From positions 58,094,001-58,158,000 of the forward strand of contig CM060733.1 of the NCBI GenBank assembly GCA_030704615.1: a stretch of 64,000 nt of DNA, in the 5' to 3' direction. The notes under the pieces were generated by a model that ran no database searches, had not been told where the DNA came from, and saw only the letters and a list, made by a program, of their open reading frames with translations. Below, in pieces: positions 1 through 12,443 of this stretch. A program made the position numbers and the translations under genes. Each line of letters starts with the position of its first letter. The first letter of the stretch is position 1. The stretch comes from Takakia lepidozioides (taxonomy: Eukaryota > Streptophyta > Takakiopsida > Takakiales > Takakiaceae).

Positions 1-478
1 CAGAAGAGCAGAGTTCTGTATGTTTTGGTGGACTGAGCTAGTGTTGTTTCTCTTCTGGCCATTTTCCTTGCTGGAATGTAGCATATTGAGTATCTGGCTC
101 TTCTTTAATTGCTTACATGGCAGGAAGAAGATGGATTTATCAACAACTTGATCAACTTTTAGGCCAGCAGAAAGGCAATTCCTGAAATAATTTTTGTTGC
201 CAGACAGAAATAGCACTCTATTACCGAATCCATCCAGGATTTGAAGTCATTTTTCGTCTGGGACTTCCCCGTATTGCTACACACCATTTGGAACTCATTT
301 GTGTCAATCTGACAATCTCATATAAGATGATCAGTACATCTGTTTTGATTCTACAAGTGAAACCGGTGAAGACTAGAAAGGAAGTAAGGTCAACTTCCAC
401 ATGTTTTCAGATTCTCTGTATATTTTCTTTTAACCAAAGTCTTTTGGAAGTCTCATCTTTGGGGGCTGGGGAATGCAG
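1..478. other. Presumed intron/upstream part of the xanthine dehydrogenase gene
   Basis: No protein-coding similarity is visible before the first recognisable exon at 479. The exon encoding the N-terminal [2Fe-2S] cluster (CGEGGCGAC-type motif in plant enzymes) is not found here, so it should lie to the left of the window. The stretch ends in an acceptor AG at 477-478. Confidence 0.5.
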
Positions 479-3400
479 ACATAGAGCAATAAATGCATGT
501 CTGGCACCCCTGTATTCAGTGGAAGGTATGCATGTGGTAACAGTGGAGGGTATCGGAAATCGCCGTCGTGGTTTGCACCATGTGCAGGTGTGCATCTCTT
601 TTTCTCCCCCCCCGCTCATCAAGACAATATTTCCCTCTTTTCTCCTCCTCACAGATTTTTCTAGGTGAGGGCCCCACATCCTCTTGTTGTCCTGCTTTCT
701 TTGGTCCTTAAGCTCTTTGAGCTTTCCATGGATGTTACAATATTAATAAATTTTATCCGGATCCTGATGTAGCTTCTACTCAGTTTTTCTAGCTGATGAA
801 GGGATAATTACCAGTGCAATGGGACTCAAATGGAGTGTGGATGCAGGAAGCACTGGCCAATGCCCACGGCTCTCAGTGTGGTTTCTGCACACCTGGTTTT
901 GTGATGTCAATGTACACGCTGTTGCGGAGTACAAAGAAGCCACCAACTCAGCAAGAGATTGAGGAAAGCTTGGCAGGGAATCTATGCCGATGCACTGGCT
1001 ACCGCCCAATTCTGGATGCGTTTCGTGTTTTTGCTAAGACAGAATCTTCCCTCTATAGTAATGATTCAATCACTGCAACTGGCGCTGCCTCCTTACAAAA
1101 GGCTGCTAGAAATGGTTTTCATGCAAACGGTTCCGTCATCTGCCCCTCAACAGGCAAGCCCTGTGATTGTGGGAAATCTGCAGGACAAGGATTAAAATAT
1201 GGCTACCAGGAGCATCTGGGTTCAGAACAAAAGCAAGGAGGGAATGTCACGGAAAGCCTCATTCTTCAGAGGACTGGGAAGGACAATGTTGCAAGCACAT
1301 GGACAGAGCCTATTTTCCCTCCAGAGTTGGTCTCCAGAAAGGTTCGGTCACTGTTTCTTAGAGGCGCGCAGGGGTTAACGTGGTACCGCCCAACCACATT
1401 GGATGAACTTTTGGACTTAAAGTTGCGGTTCCCTGACGCAAAGCTGGTGGGAGGGAACACCGAAGTGGGGATTGAAACTCGGTTTAAGAACTTACATTAC
1501 CCAGTTCTTATTGCTGTGACGCATGTACCAGAGCTTCTTGTAACACAAGTAAGACTGTTTCTCCTAGTTTCATTATAATTTCACTGTCTATCTTGAGGGG
1601 AACCATAGCATCCAGATCATGAATATTGTGTCCATGCAATGGATGTGAAAAAGGCACAGGCTTTGAGAAAGGCATGAAAGTCATGAAAAAGAAGAAAGTC
1701 ATGAAAAAGGCACAGGCTTTGAGAAATCTTAATCTCTTTATTCGTTCTTAAAAGAGATTCAAAACCATCTGATACATGGTTTTCTGCAGTAATGATGGCA
1801 CTACAATTCTATGCAGGTGAGGGATGATGGTGTGGAGGTTGGGGCATCTATTTCCTTGGCCAAGCTACTAGAGGTGCTGAAAGCGAGTGTGGGATTGCGA
1901 AAGGGCCATGAGACTTCAGGCTGCCGAGCATTCATCGAGCAGATACGATGGTTTGCTGGGGCTCAGATAAGAAATGTGGCTTGTGTGGGCGGGAATATAT
2001 GCACGGCTAGTCCTATCTCTGACTTGAACCCCCTATGGATTGCGGCTGGAGCAATTTTTACGGTGGTTGCCCATGGAGGAGCTGCTCGCTCTCTTGAGGC
2101 CAAGAACTTTTTCATTGGCTACCGCAAGGTAGACCTTCATAAGGGTGAGATTTTGACTTCAATATTCCTGCCATGGACAAAACAATTTGAATATGTGAAG
2201 GAATTCAAGCAGGCACACCGCCGAGATGATGATATTGCTTTGGTCAATGCGGGTTTGCGAGTTGCTCTCCATGAGAGAAATGGGTCTTGGATTGTAAATG
2301 AAGCCTCTCTGGTGTATGGTGGGGTGGCTGCCAAGGTCATCTCTGCAACCAAGACACAGGAAATTCTGAGAGGGAAGCCCTGGGACCAGCAGACTCTTGA
2401 TTTGGCCCTTTCTCATTTACAGGGAGAAATCGTTATTACAGATAATGCTCCAGGTGGTATGGTTGAGTTTCGCCGTTCACTTATCGCAAGCTTTTTCTTC
2501 AAGTTTTTTTTGTATACGACATACAGACTGGAAACTGAAGCCAACTTTCTCCATAGTTTACCTGAGAGCTACAGGTCAGCAGTGGCCCCATATGAGAGGG
2601 AGCCCTCGCAAGGAATTCAAATATTTCAGACACTGCCCAATGGCACTGCTGTGGGTCTACCTCTTCAACACCAATCTGCAAACCTCCAGGTGTGTGTGAA
2701 AGTTTCTAGCCTTAGCCATTGCTGATAGAAAGTACTGTCTCAGTCTAAAAGTAATGGGCTCTTACAAGTCTGGTAATTGGAATGAGTAAAATCTTAATCC
2801 CTTTATATTTACATTGTTGCAGTTAAAAAGCTCATAGTTGCATCTTGGGATGGGGCAATCAGTCTGCCCCTTGAGGTGTGCACTGTTTCCCACCAATCGA
2901 GGCTTTTATTGATTGTGTTTGTGTGTTGGGGTTGTGCTCCTTGGAGAGCAGTGACATCGTCCCAGTTGCGTTTACAGATGGTGTGTAAACTTTATGTCTC
3001 CTGCTGAATAAACTCATCAAGAAAGAGTGAGGATGAGACGACCTGAGAACTGCGCCTTGGTCATGATATAGGTGAAGTCTGCTGTCCAATTCCTGGGCAT
3101 AAAATACCTTCCGGGACTGTGTACATCCTAAAGAGTTGTCTTTCTTGATCTGTGCTATTTGCCAGAGAGAACAGAAGTTCTTCCATGTGGTGGACTGGTT
3201 TGCTTTCCTCCGGTTTTGGCCTCTCCTTTCCTAGCTGTGACAAAGAGCTTCTCAGGTTTCAGCCGCATATTGTAGGCCAACTTGGAAAGCACCAGTGAGC
3301 CGTAATGCTTTTATTACAGAAACCTTGTGACTAACCAAGAAGGGATCATATAAGAGATCCGCTTCGTCAACAAGGAGGGTTGGGTTCCAGAATGCTATGA

Positions 3401-4719
3401 CTATGCTGAGTCCTCTTTTGATATTAGGGTGTTACTTCCCATGAAAGAAAGTGCCCTAAGGATGTTCCTCATCTTTACCAAGCAGTTTTCCGCTGGGTCA
3501 ACAGCAGCTGGCAAAGGACTATCTGATGCAGTAGAAGAGCCATTAATGCTCTTCAATGATTGTCAAGTGCCTGTTCCAGTGCCTAAGTGGCTGGCTGATG
3601 AAGCTGAAATGTTCTTTGTTTTCAGTTGTCTCTTTGGCCACCTTTTGATGTCACAGTTTTTCCCCTTCATTTCTTTCTGTGTCTCTCCCTTCTGTTAGAG
3701 TAGATGATCGTATCAGGAGAAAATATAGTGAGTTAGGATGCTTATGACCAATTCGCTCCAACCAAGCAATCCAAACAGTAAGGAGCGACATGGGTGACTA
3801 TCATCAAAGAGATGGGCTGGGATGTACGTAGATGGGGACACAGAGATGACAGAGAGTCAACTACTACTTTGGACAAATGGTATAGGATAAGAATGAGAAG
3901 GTAGGATGGATGATGGATGCTAAGAGTGTTTTGGAAATGGGATGCAGGTGACTGGGGAGGCAGAGTATGTGGATGACATAGCAATGCCCCACCATGGCCT
4001 ACATGCTGGTTTGGTCCTGAGCACCCGCCCCCATGCACGCATCGTGTCCATAGATTCTACGGAGGCAGAGAAACATCTGGGCTTTGAAGGTTTCTTCACA
4101 GCGAAGGATATTCCGGGGGCCAACGATGCGGGAGCTGTGGTACATGATGAAGAGATCTTTGCAACAAGATTCGTCACCTGTGTTGGTCAGGTGAGGTAGA
4201 TCAGGTGGTGAGAATAGGCGATCTACATGAATGCATTTGAGTTGCTACTCAGATTCTTGTAACTCTTGTCATTGATGAGTTCTGGCCTACAAGTTCATTA
4301 ACTTCAAGGTTCTGTCATCAAGTCAAGCCAAATTATCTAGCCTATCTCAACACAAATGGAAGGAATTCTTGATGAGCACTGACAACCGATTGTTCCTACA
4401 ACAGGTTATGGGCATCGTGGTGGCGGATACACATGAAAATGCAAAAGCAGCTGCTGAAAAAGTTAAATTGGAATATGAAGATTTACCAGCAATTTTGGAC
4501 ATGAAAGAGGCAATGGCTGCTGGTAGCTTCCACCCGGGCACAGAGCGGCATTTGGAAATGGGCAATGTGGACAATTTCTTTGCCACCTCAGCAGGCATCC
4601 AGGTCGTGGAGGGTGAGGTGCGCATGGGGGGACAGGAACACTTCTACTTGGAGCCCAACAGTTCACTAGTGTGGACAACTGATGCTGGAAATGAAGTTCA
4701 CTGCGTTTCTTCCACTCAG
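479..4719 (+). CDS. XDH: Xanthine dehydrogenase, intact 5' exons (Fe-S, FAD and start of Moco domain); gene continues at 5565
   Basis: Xanthine dehydrogenase oxidises hypoxanthine to xanthine and urate with NAD+ in purine breakdown, using two [2Fe-2S] clusters, FAD and a molybdenum cofactor. Exons by GT-AG boundaries: 479-587, 847-1548, 1817-2689, 3948-4190, 4405-4719. All are open and join in phase. The first reads AINACLAPLYSVEGMHV, the second carries the second Fe-S cluster (GSQCGFCTPGF and GNLCRCTGYRP), and the third the FAD domain (FAGAQIRNVACVGGNICTAS, then KEFKQAHRRDDDIA). The fourth and fifth enter the molybdopterin domain (VTGEAEYVDD; MGGQEHFYLEP). The exon for the first Fe-S cluster is missing and presumed left of the window. 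The largest intron (2690-3947) holds nothing recognisable. The order matches plant XDH of about 1360 residues. Whether this copy makes protein is doubtful because the 3' exons are damaged. Confidence 0.9.
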
Positions 4720-5474
4720 GTCCATCTATTTTGTCTATCTGGGTGCCCTACTGAATTTCTGCAAAGGATCCGGGGATACAAGTATATTGAATGGTACAAG
4801 TGCCACTTCTGGAGACCAGATTCTAAGAAGTAAAGCCAGATTCACTAGATGTTGTCTTTTGATACCACTGTAATAATGCTGGAGGCTAGCCACTTCCTAC
4901 TGCCATGGTGTTCAATATGCATAGTATGGGGAAGTAGCAAAACCCCCATGTCAAATAACAATTCTGAGTTTCCTGGACCCATTCCTGCAATCTACATCAT
5001 AGTGTAATTACAATCAGATCGGGCCTAATTTGCTGCCCATTTGCTTATATGTACTGGCCAGATTTGTGACTGACCACCAACGTTCGTGAAAAGTAGCATG
5101 GGTGCTTGTCAGGATCCAACCTGGCATGGAAGTTCCCACAAGGATGTTGAAATGTCATCACTTCGACAATGTTAAACCATGATATGTATTCTGTTGTCAT
5201 GATCCACATTTGCATTAAGGGACATCGTTGAATCTCTGCAATCTATGGTACTATCTTTGTAGAGATTTGTGTGTCATGTTCTAGTGTGTATTTCGGCAGG
5301 TGTATCCAACAAAGAGGATCACTCAAAAGTTTGATAGTGGTTTTATGGTTGTGCAAGGTATTGCTGTTGAGATGTCGTCAACCTTTTGAAGCTTCCTCTC
5401 CAACATCCAAATAGTTAGACCATGTGTTTCCGTCTATTCAATTAGGTCTAGTGGAAGTAAATGACAGAGAAGAC

Positions 5475-5508
5475 AAGAAAGAAAGAAAGAAAGAAAGAAA
5501 GAAAAAAA
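5475..5508. repeat. (GAAA)n microsatellite in an XDH intron
   Basis: About seven GAAA tetramers followed by a short A run, inside the 845-bp intron between the exons ending at 4719 and starting at 5565. Confidence 0.9.
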
Positions 5509-5564
5509 CTTTATCTTATCCACCTAGAGCACTCTTTGCAATGACCATTATGTGAACTCTGCAG

Positions 5565-8500
5565 ACCCCAGAGAAGCATCAGCGGTATGTTGCCCATGTT
5601 CTGGGCATCCCAATGAAACAAGTGGTGTGTAAGGTCAAGCGCATCGGAGCGCGGTTTGGGGGCAAGGAGACTCGATCTGCTTCCTTAAATGCTGCAGCTG
5701 CTGTGCCAGCCTACTTGTTGCAGAGACCTGTGCGACTTACTTTGGACAGAGACACTGAGATGGTTGTAACTGGTAAAAGGCAATGCCCTTTTGGGTAAAT
5801 ACAAGGTGAGTTATTTTGTACTGGTGTTCGGTACACAATTTTCTGTGTTAAGGCATGACTTATGTGATGATTGCAAATCTACATACGCGGGACGTTGGTT
5901 TCAATGCGATTGTGGCCCAAGGGCCTTTGGCAGTGAACCTTGCTTTGATTTTTTCTCACTTTCCTCCTCTACGAGAAATTATCTGGTCTGAATGGCTGTC
6001 AAAGGCTTCAACTCTAATTTCATTTTTTCCATCAATACACATTCAAGTACACAGACTTATGATCTGTTATGATCTGTTTATGTTGAAGGTGGGGTTCACA
6101 AAAGAAGGAAAGATTCTGGCTTTAGATTTAGAGATCTACAACAATGGTGGGAACTATTTGGATCTATCCCATTCAGTGCTGGAGAGGGCAATGTTTCACT
6201 CAGACAATGTATATGTAATCCCACACATTCGAGGTCGAGGAAAGGTGTGCTTCACCAATACGGCTAGCAATACTGCTTGCGGGCTTTGGCGGACCCCAGG
6301 GAATGCTGATAGTCGAGAACTGGATTGAGCACATTGCGTGTGCAGTTGGATGTCATCCTGAAGCGATTCGGGTGGGTACTCTTAACTCATTATCATGCAC
6401 TCTGTATTCCTGTTATTAACACCATATAGTTTCGCGCCTACAAGAAACATTGGTCAGTGAGATGTCTTCCTCTTTGTTTACCGTCCTGTTTATATTATCT
6501 TCTTAAAAGGGACTGAGCAAAACCTCTCTTTCCTCGTAGGAACTCAATTTCCAGAACGAGGGGTACAAACTGCACTATGGGCAGCGGATGGAGCATTGCC
6601 AGCTACACAGAGTGTGGGATGAGTTGAAGGTCTCATGTGAATTAGACACGCGGCGCACTGATGTGGAGGCCTTCAATTTACAGCACCGATGGAAGAAACG
6701 GGGTGTGGCCATGGTGCCCACAAAATTTGGCATTTCATTCAACCACTAAGTTCCTCAATCAGGTCCTTGGCAACCATGCCCTTTCAGGTTTATAGGGTGT
6801 ATGTGCTATATACAGGTATCTAGGTGACATATCAAGGGCTTTTGGTATAGAGTCTTCTTGTATCTAGTATGTTCTGGCATATCAAGGTGTCTATGTAGTG
6901 GAAAATAATCGCTAGATTTTTGGGATTGAACAATGAAGGCGGGAGCGTTAGTTGCAAGATACATGATGGCACAGTGCTGGTTACACATGGAGGCGGGGAG
7001 ATGGGGCAGGGACTTCACAAAAAAAAATGGCACCAAATGCCAGCATCTGCTTTAGGCATCCCACCTAGTGCGGTTTTCATTTCTGAAACCAGTAAAGATA
7101 AGGTCCAACTTCCTTTCTTCCTCCCATGTGAGGTGATTGAGTTCCTCTGCATCCCCCTTTCCTGTTTCTCACATGTCAATGAAGTCAAATGGCAAGTAGC
7201 CCTTTCAAAGTGGACCTACCGATCTCAGGAGCTTTAGATATTATGATGGTACATACCACCAAAAAATACAAACGTAGGATCTTATGTTTCTTGTGGGAGG
7301 ATCAGTTTCTGATTTTTTTTGGGGAAACATGGCCCCTCCAAGACAACTGCAGGCAGTAGTGTAAAGCCACATTCACTGGTCTATTTCCACAGGTAGCCAA
7401 TGCTTCGCCAACAGCTGCCTCAGCAAGTTCAGACATGTATGGAGGGGCCGTGGGATGCTTGCCAGAAAATAAAGGCTCGCATGATGAAACCTGTAGATGA
7501 TAAGAGAAATTTATCCTCACTTGCTGAGGTAATATTCGTCCTGACAAATACAATGATAAACACAGGAGGTCCACCCCCAGTGCCCAACCCCCACCTTTAG
7601 GCGCCTTTCCTCTGTAACCATGTGGAACACTTCATTTTATACGGATTTGATATTTAGTGGAAACAGAGGAAATGTGTGAGTATCCTGTGCTTTTCTGTTC
7701 CTTGAGGTCTTCTCTGATCCACAAATACCTGTATATTGAACAGCATGCCAAAGGCACAATGGTTCAGTAGTATAGCATAGGGGGAAGAGTTGATAGGCCA
7801 TTTATGTCCTTCTTCATTAATTATTTTTTCTGTTCCTTGAGGTCTTCTCATGATCTCACAAATACCTGTATATTGAACAGTCATGCAAAGGCACAATGGT
7901 TCAGTAGTATATGCATAGGGGGAAGCCTTGATAGGCCATTCATGTCATTCTTCATTTCATTTCTTTTGCTGTCTACTAATATTGTTTCATTGGGAGGAAA
8001 AGAGGAAACATTCTTTTCCCCTTTCTCTCACTATTCTTGCTGGCCCTTGACATTCAGCTAGCAAACGCCTGCTACATGGGAGCGCATCGATCTTTCAGCA
8101 CATGGATTTTACATACTCCTGATATTGGATTTGACTGGAAAACTGGAGAGGGTCAACCCTTTGCCTATTTCACTTATGGGGCCTGCATTTTCTGAGGTTG
8201 CAACTGCGACAGTTTGACAGGGGACTTCCACATACGACGCGTGCGATATGTTATGGATTTGGGAAACTCTTTGAATCAGCAATCGATATTGGCCAGGTAT
8301 CTCAGCCTTTTAGAGAAGAACTCTTACCAAAGTATTGTGCCCCTGGGTAAAACCAGGTCATCTTTTCACACAGGGTCCTGGCACCTACAAGCTCCCAACT
8401 GTCAATGACATCCCGATTCAGTTTCACGTTTCGCTGCTCAAGGTTTGTACCTTAAGTGTTGTAGCTGCCTGTGTACAACAAAGAATCTATGGTTTGTCTT

Positions 8501-8820
8501 CCAAAAAGTTTCAGCAAGTTTTCAGGCAGGACAGGGAGTAGATGACGCAACAAAGTTAACAGATTTTCACCTATTGCAGGATGCCCCAAATGCAAGGGCG
8601 GTCTATTCGTCAAAGGCAGTGGGAGAACCTCCTTTGTTTTTGGCATCGGCAACATTTTTTGCCATAAAAGATGCTATTGCAGCTGCTCGGCGAGAGAGGG
8701 CACAATGGCTGGTTTGAGTTGGATGTCCCTGCGACACCTGAGCGCATACGCATGGCTTGTGCTGATGAGTTCACACTGCCATTTGCCACCCCTGATCTTC
8801 GGCCTAAATTGAGTGTATAA
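5565..8820 (+). pseudogene. XDH: Xanthine dehydrogenase, frame-broken 3' exons (molybdopterin domain)
   Basis: This continues the gene above. Recognisable exons: 5565-5805, 6089-6371, 6540-6762, 6939-7102, 7393-7528, 8058-8442 and 8580-8820, most bounded by AG/GT. Family landmarks are present: [63 protein letters not shown], and [14 protein letters not shown] with the catalytic Glu. The reading frame, however, has to change inside nearly every exon: about +1 at 5782, -2 near 6276-6283 (destroying FRGFGGPQG), +1 at 6741, -1 near 6964, net +3 in the A run at 7019, -2 near 7451, several at 8078-8280, and one near 8703. The conserved GAFVQGLGW stretch expected after 8296 is absent. The pterin-binding loop reads GARFGG where plant enzymes have GGGFGG. 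The C terminus (PATPERIRMAC to LSV and TAA at 8818-8820) is recognisable once the last shift is allowed. A pseudogene or a badly polished locus are both possible. Confidence 0.75.
7696..7962. repeat. Two-copy tandem repeat, period about 135 bp, in an XDH intron
   Basis: The segment starting TGTTCCTTGAGGTCTTCTC at 7696 recurs at 7831 with a few small differences. Both copies contain the AATACCTGTATATTGAACAG and AAGGCACAATGGTTCAGTAG blocks. It lies within the intron 7529-8057. Confidence 0.9.
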
Positions 8821-11187
8821 CGAATCATCAGCAGGATTCTTCTGCACTGGTTTGGGGAAGGAAGGAGTGTGGGCTTGTCATGCACATCAGTCAAATCGAA
8901 GACACAGTAATAACACATCCATATGGGGCCTAACGTGATTATCTGTGTAACGTGGTGAGGAGATCAGCTCAGTTTGTAGATTGTCCTCAGGTTGTTTGTC
9001 TGGGTTGCAGTCTGAATCACTTCCACATCTATTGCTAGAACAGGGAGGATGCTTGTACAGATTTGAAACTAGTAAGTAGGTGCAGCTAAAAGCCCCACTT
9101 TGTTATAAGCAGCATTCATAAGGCAGCCTGACAGCTGATGTGCTATACATATATGAAGGTTAGACTCTTAGTACAATGAATAAATGACCCCAGCCATCCA
9201 CAAATGACCCCAGCCATTCCACAAATTTTTACTAGAAAAATGTTCTGGTGGTCAACTATCTAGTTTGTTGTATAATGTTTTGAGATTTTGCTTGCCACTT
9301 TGTGGTGATCTGTACTGAGCACTGTTAACCTGCCTGAAGGGACACTGGCCTGTGGCTTTGAATGGGTTCAAGACATTACCATAGTCTTCATAATACGTCG
9401 GTCAATCTCTACATCCTACTCATCTACCTGCAAGAGAGGTGAAGTTCTAGAGCTTCTCAGTAAGTGTACTCCTGACATAATGTCTAAACCGATGTCATTC
9501 TCTGGTATATGTCCAAATTATGTCATGCAAACTACTTCCTGCAATGATAGATTGGTTGAAACACCTGTTCTATCTGTCACAATCTTGTAAAGAGTGTGAT
9601 ATGCAGAAATTCCCATTATTTCATAAGTTAGCCTGTGTTTCCAAGAGTAAGAGTTGTGGCTGAATCACAACAACAGATATTAATGATAGGAAATTCAGCC
9701 TCATAAATGAGTTTCATTGATGATCCTCAACAAACCAAAACACTTTTGTGTGGTTCTTCTCAAGCCTTCCCTGGGTGGAGAATATTTATCAAACTTCATC
9801 TAGCTAGAGATTGTCCACTGGAACTTGAAGAGATAACCAAGACATCTTAGTTAAAAGCAGTATGCTCAGATCAATGGTTGTGACTATTGAGGCTTGTCCG
9901 ATCTATTTGAGGTTTCTATTCATTTAAAGATGGTTCAAGTTCCAATTTACATTTTTAAAGGGCTGCTTGCAGGCAGTTCAAGCAAAGAAGAAGCCAAGTA
10001 GTGCACAGCCTTTGCCTCCTTTAGGCATCCCACGTGAGCACCGCCCGTCAAACTATATATACCCTGGTTACCCTATATACAGACCACACAAACATTTATC
10101 CAAGTCCATCAGTAATAACTAGTGGATAAAAAACATATTCCATGGAGCTAGATCTCATTGTTTATGTAGGATTGGAGACATCAAGAAGCATGTTGGGCCT
10201 CTTCTCTGAAACTAAGGACTGTTGAAAGCTATCCTTCGCACCATACCTAACCAGTAAGTGTAACTGAAATCCTACACCATCTTCTTCATAAGAGTCTGCT
10301 AATATTCAGGTACTTGCTAATCTCTTCTACCCTTTTCCACCAGGACTTAGCCTGTTTAACAGGACAGTCTTGCATCCAAACGATGACAAATATGGCTTTT
10401 GGCAAATTTCAAGTGATTGTAGAGCAAGCGACATACCCACCTACCAAAAATGTGACACCAAGGAGAAGGAAACTGCTGAAGAACCGAGAGATTTTGCAAT
10501 TGAAATCCTTTCAACCGAGTAGGCCCAGGGTACATATTCAAGCAGCACAGTGTGCAACCAGTGTTGTAGACTGACTGATTTATGCAGAGCACTATTAAAA
10601 ACGTTGCACATGGGGCCTAAAAAGAGAAGCTAAAATGTCTCGTGATCTTCATCTTATCACTTCTTGTGACACTAGAGGTGATGGATGGTTTGGCTCTCGG
10701 AATGGAAACCTAGGTTTCTTCAACTTCAGGAACTTTGTGTACCCTCGTTACACGGAAAAGAGGAAACAATAGCCATCCCCTTCGCTCTTTTCGGAGGCGG
10801 ACAAGGGGAGGCGGACAACCATGACCTCGATCTTCCCCTCCGAGATGGCAATTTCATCAATGATTCTCACAGTGCAACCTGTGAGGTTACCCTTAGCAGC
10901 ATACCAAGGTCTTCACACATCCAAGCAACGAAATGCAAGGCACATGGTGGTGCACAGAAACAAGGGTGCTTACTTAATCTCAGCATCATCTGGAAAACAT
11001 ATCAAAACACACACCTTGATGATCATGTTGATCATTGAAATACAAAGCCCAGAGAAGTGTGTTAAAATATGCATTAAATTGACTTAGAGCCTAAAATCTG
11101 CCTTTCCGGCGTCAAAATTTTGAAGGCGTTTATTCAAACCCCCTGCCCCACGAAGAAATTTGTGCATCCAACACTTAGATGCCATGT
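8821..11187. other. Intergenic; no gene identified
   Basis: This stretch lies between the convergent ends of XDH and the eS25 gene. Short open frames at 10314-10574 (+) and 10685-11038 (+) have no recognisable motif. A minus-strand reading through roughly 10700-10900 is open and protein-like (it contains RIIDEIAISEGKIEVMVVR), but I cannot assign it. No repeats or RNA genes were recognised. Confidence 0.45.
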
Positions 11188-12443
11188 CTATGTATTAGTG
11201 GCTCGGGTGTATATCTGCTGGTTTGAGTGGGCTGCAACCAGTCGAATAGTTCCGCGTGACATCAACTCCTTGATTGCATTCCTTGCCAAAGAACCAGTAA
11301 TCTGCATGATTGAGGGAACCACTGACATTTATTAACAATCACAAGACCTATCCTTTTAGAAAAACAAATTCATTACACAGCAATTACCAGCAGACTGATG
11401 GCAAGTGGATTTGTGCCTTAAGGCACCAAGGTGCATCATATATAACTGGCCACTACCATGCTTTGCCCCTAGTTCTGTGTGAATAAGAGAGACAGGGAAG
11501 AGGGCCACTCATGAGAGTATGGCTTAATCCAAGAACCCACACCAGTTTGACCAGCAGAGAAAGGGAGAGAGAGATGTGTCTGCAGGACTGTTCCAGTGAA
11601 GATTGGCTGCAACATACCATTTAGGGCATGGCCCACCCAGGATACTAACCCTCTGAGTTGGTATAGATCCACCAGGGAAGGAAAGTCGCCCAAAATTGCC
11701 AAAAAGAACAAGAGACAAACGAAAGAGTAAGCCAAAATGCCGGAAAAGAGTACCCTGAGGCGATCAGACAAGACTGATGGAGTAATGAGCTTGTATTTGG
11801 GCACTTCTGAGAGAAGCTTGTCATAGGTGGCCTGATCAAACAGCACCATGTTGTTCACCTTCTCCTTTTGCTTTCCCTTGCTCCATTTCTGCACTCATAC
11901 TCGAAAATAAGTACGATATGTGACACAGACTCAATTTCAATATCTAGGGGAGAAATATATCACCCGGCTGCTCTCCTATTGAAGGTAGCATCGATGCAAA
12001 AGAAACAACCCAAATGAAAAACCCACCTTCTTTTTCTGCTTGCCGCCACCTCCGCTCTTGGCAGGCTTGGAAGGGGGAGGCGCCTTCTCCTTCTTAGGAG
12101 CCTGTAAGGCACAACCACATGCCTAGGCTCAGAACATACAAGACGATACAAGACGCAGCTTGCGGTGTGGAACAATCGAGATAAACAAGTGGGGGTGGCC
12201 TTTCCATGACTTACAAACAGGGGATCTCCGATAAGTTCCAGACAACAAACAGAGCTTTACAAACAATTCATAGAATCATTTGCCAAAGAGTAAATGCAAT
12301 GAGCCTAGCTCATCAATCCACCCTAAAGAAACAAGCAAACAAAAAAGAAACTTCAACCCCTCGAAGCAAGTCCTCCCCCAGTAGATCACTCAAAAGGGAC
12401 CTCAAACTAGCCAGGCTACATGAACAAAGAGGGCACCCACCAT
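11188..12443 (-). CDS. RPS25: 40S ribosomal protein S25 (eS25), four exons
   Basis: Small-subunit ribosomal protein near the mRNA exit/E-site region, used in cytosolic translation. Minus-strand exons: 12443-12441 (only the ATG), 12101-12027, 11888-11754 and 11301-11188 (TAG at 11190-11188). They join in phase to 327 nt, giving 108 residues, the usual plant length. The product opens with the basic Lys/Pro/Gly-rich tail ([20 protein letters not shown]), then [18 protein letters not shown], the winged-helix core ([26 protein letters not shown]) and the C-terminal [10 protein letters not shown]. The start was chosen because ATG is followed directly by a GTGGGT donor and the next exon begins with the expected APKK. 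An intron straight after the start codon is common in plant ribosomal-protein genes. No frame damage. Open frames inside the last intron (around 11469-11750) are intronic. Confidence 0.95.

Noticed and set aside
3429-3698. 89-codon frame inside the large XDH intron
   Set aside because: No XDH similarity, and the flanking exons join in phase without it.
11469-11753. Hydrophobic extension of the eS25 exon as a membrane protein
   Set aside because: It starts after a clear splice donor; the true last exon at 11301-11188 completes eS25 exactly.
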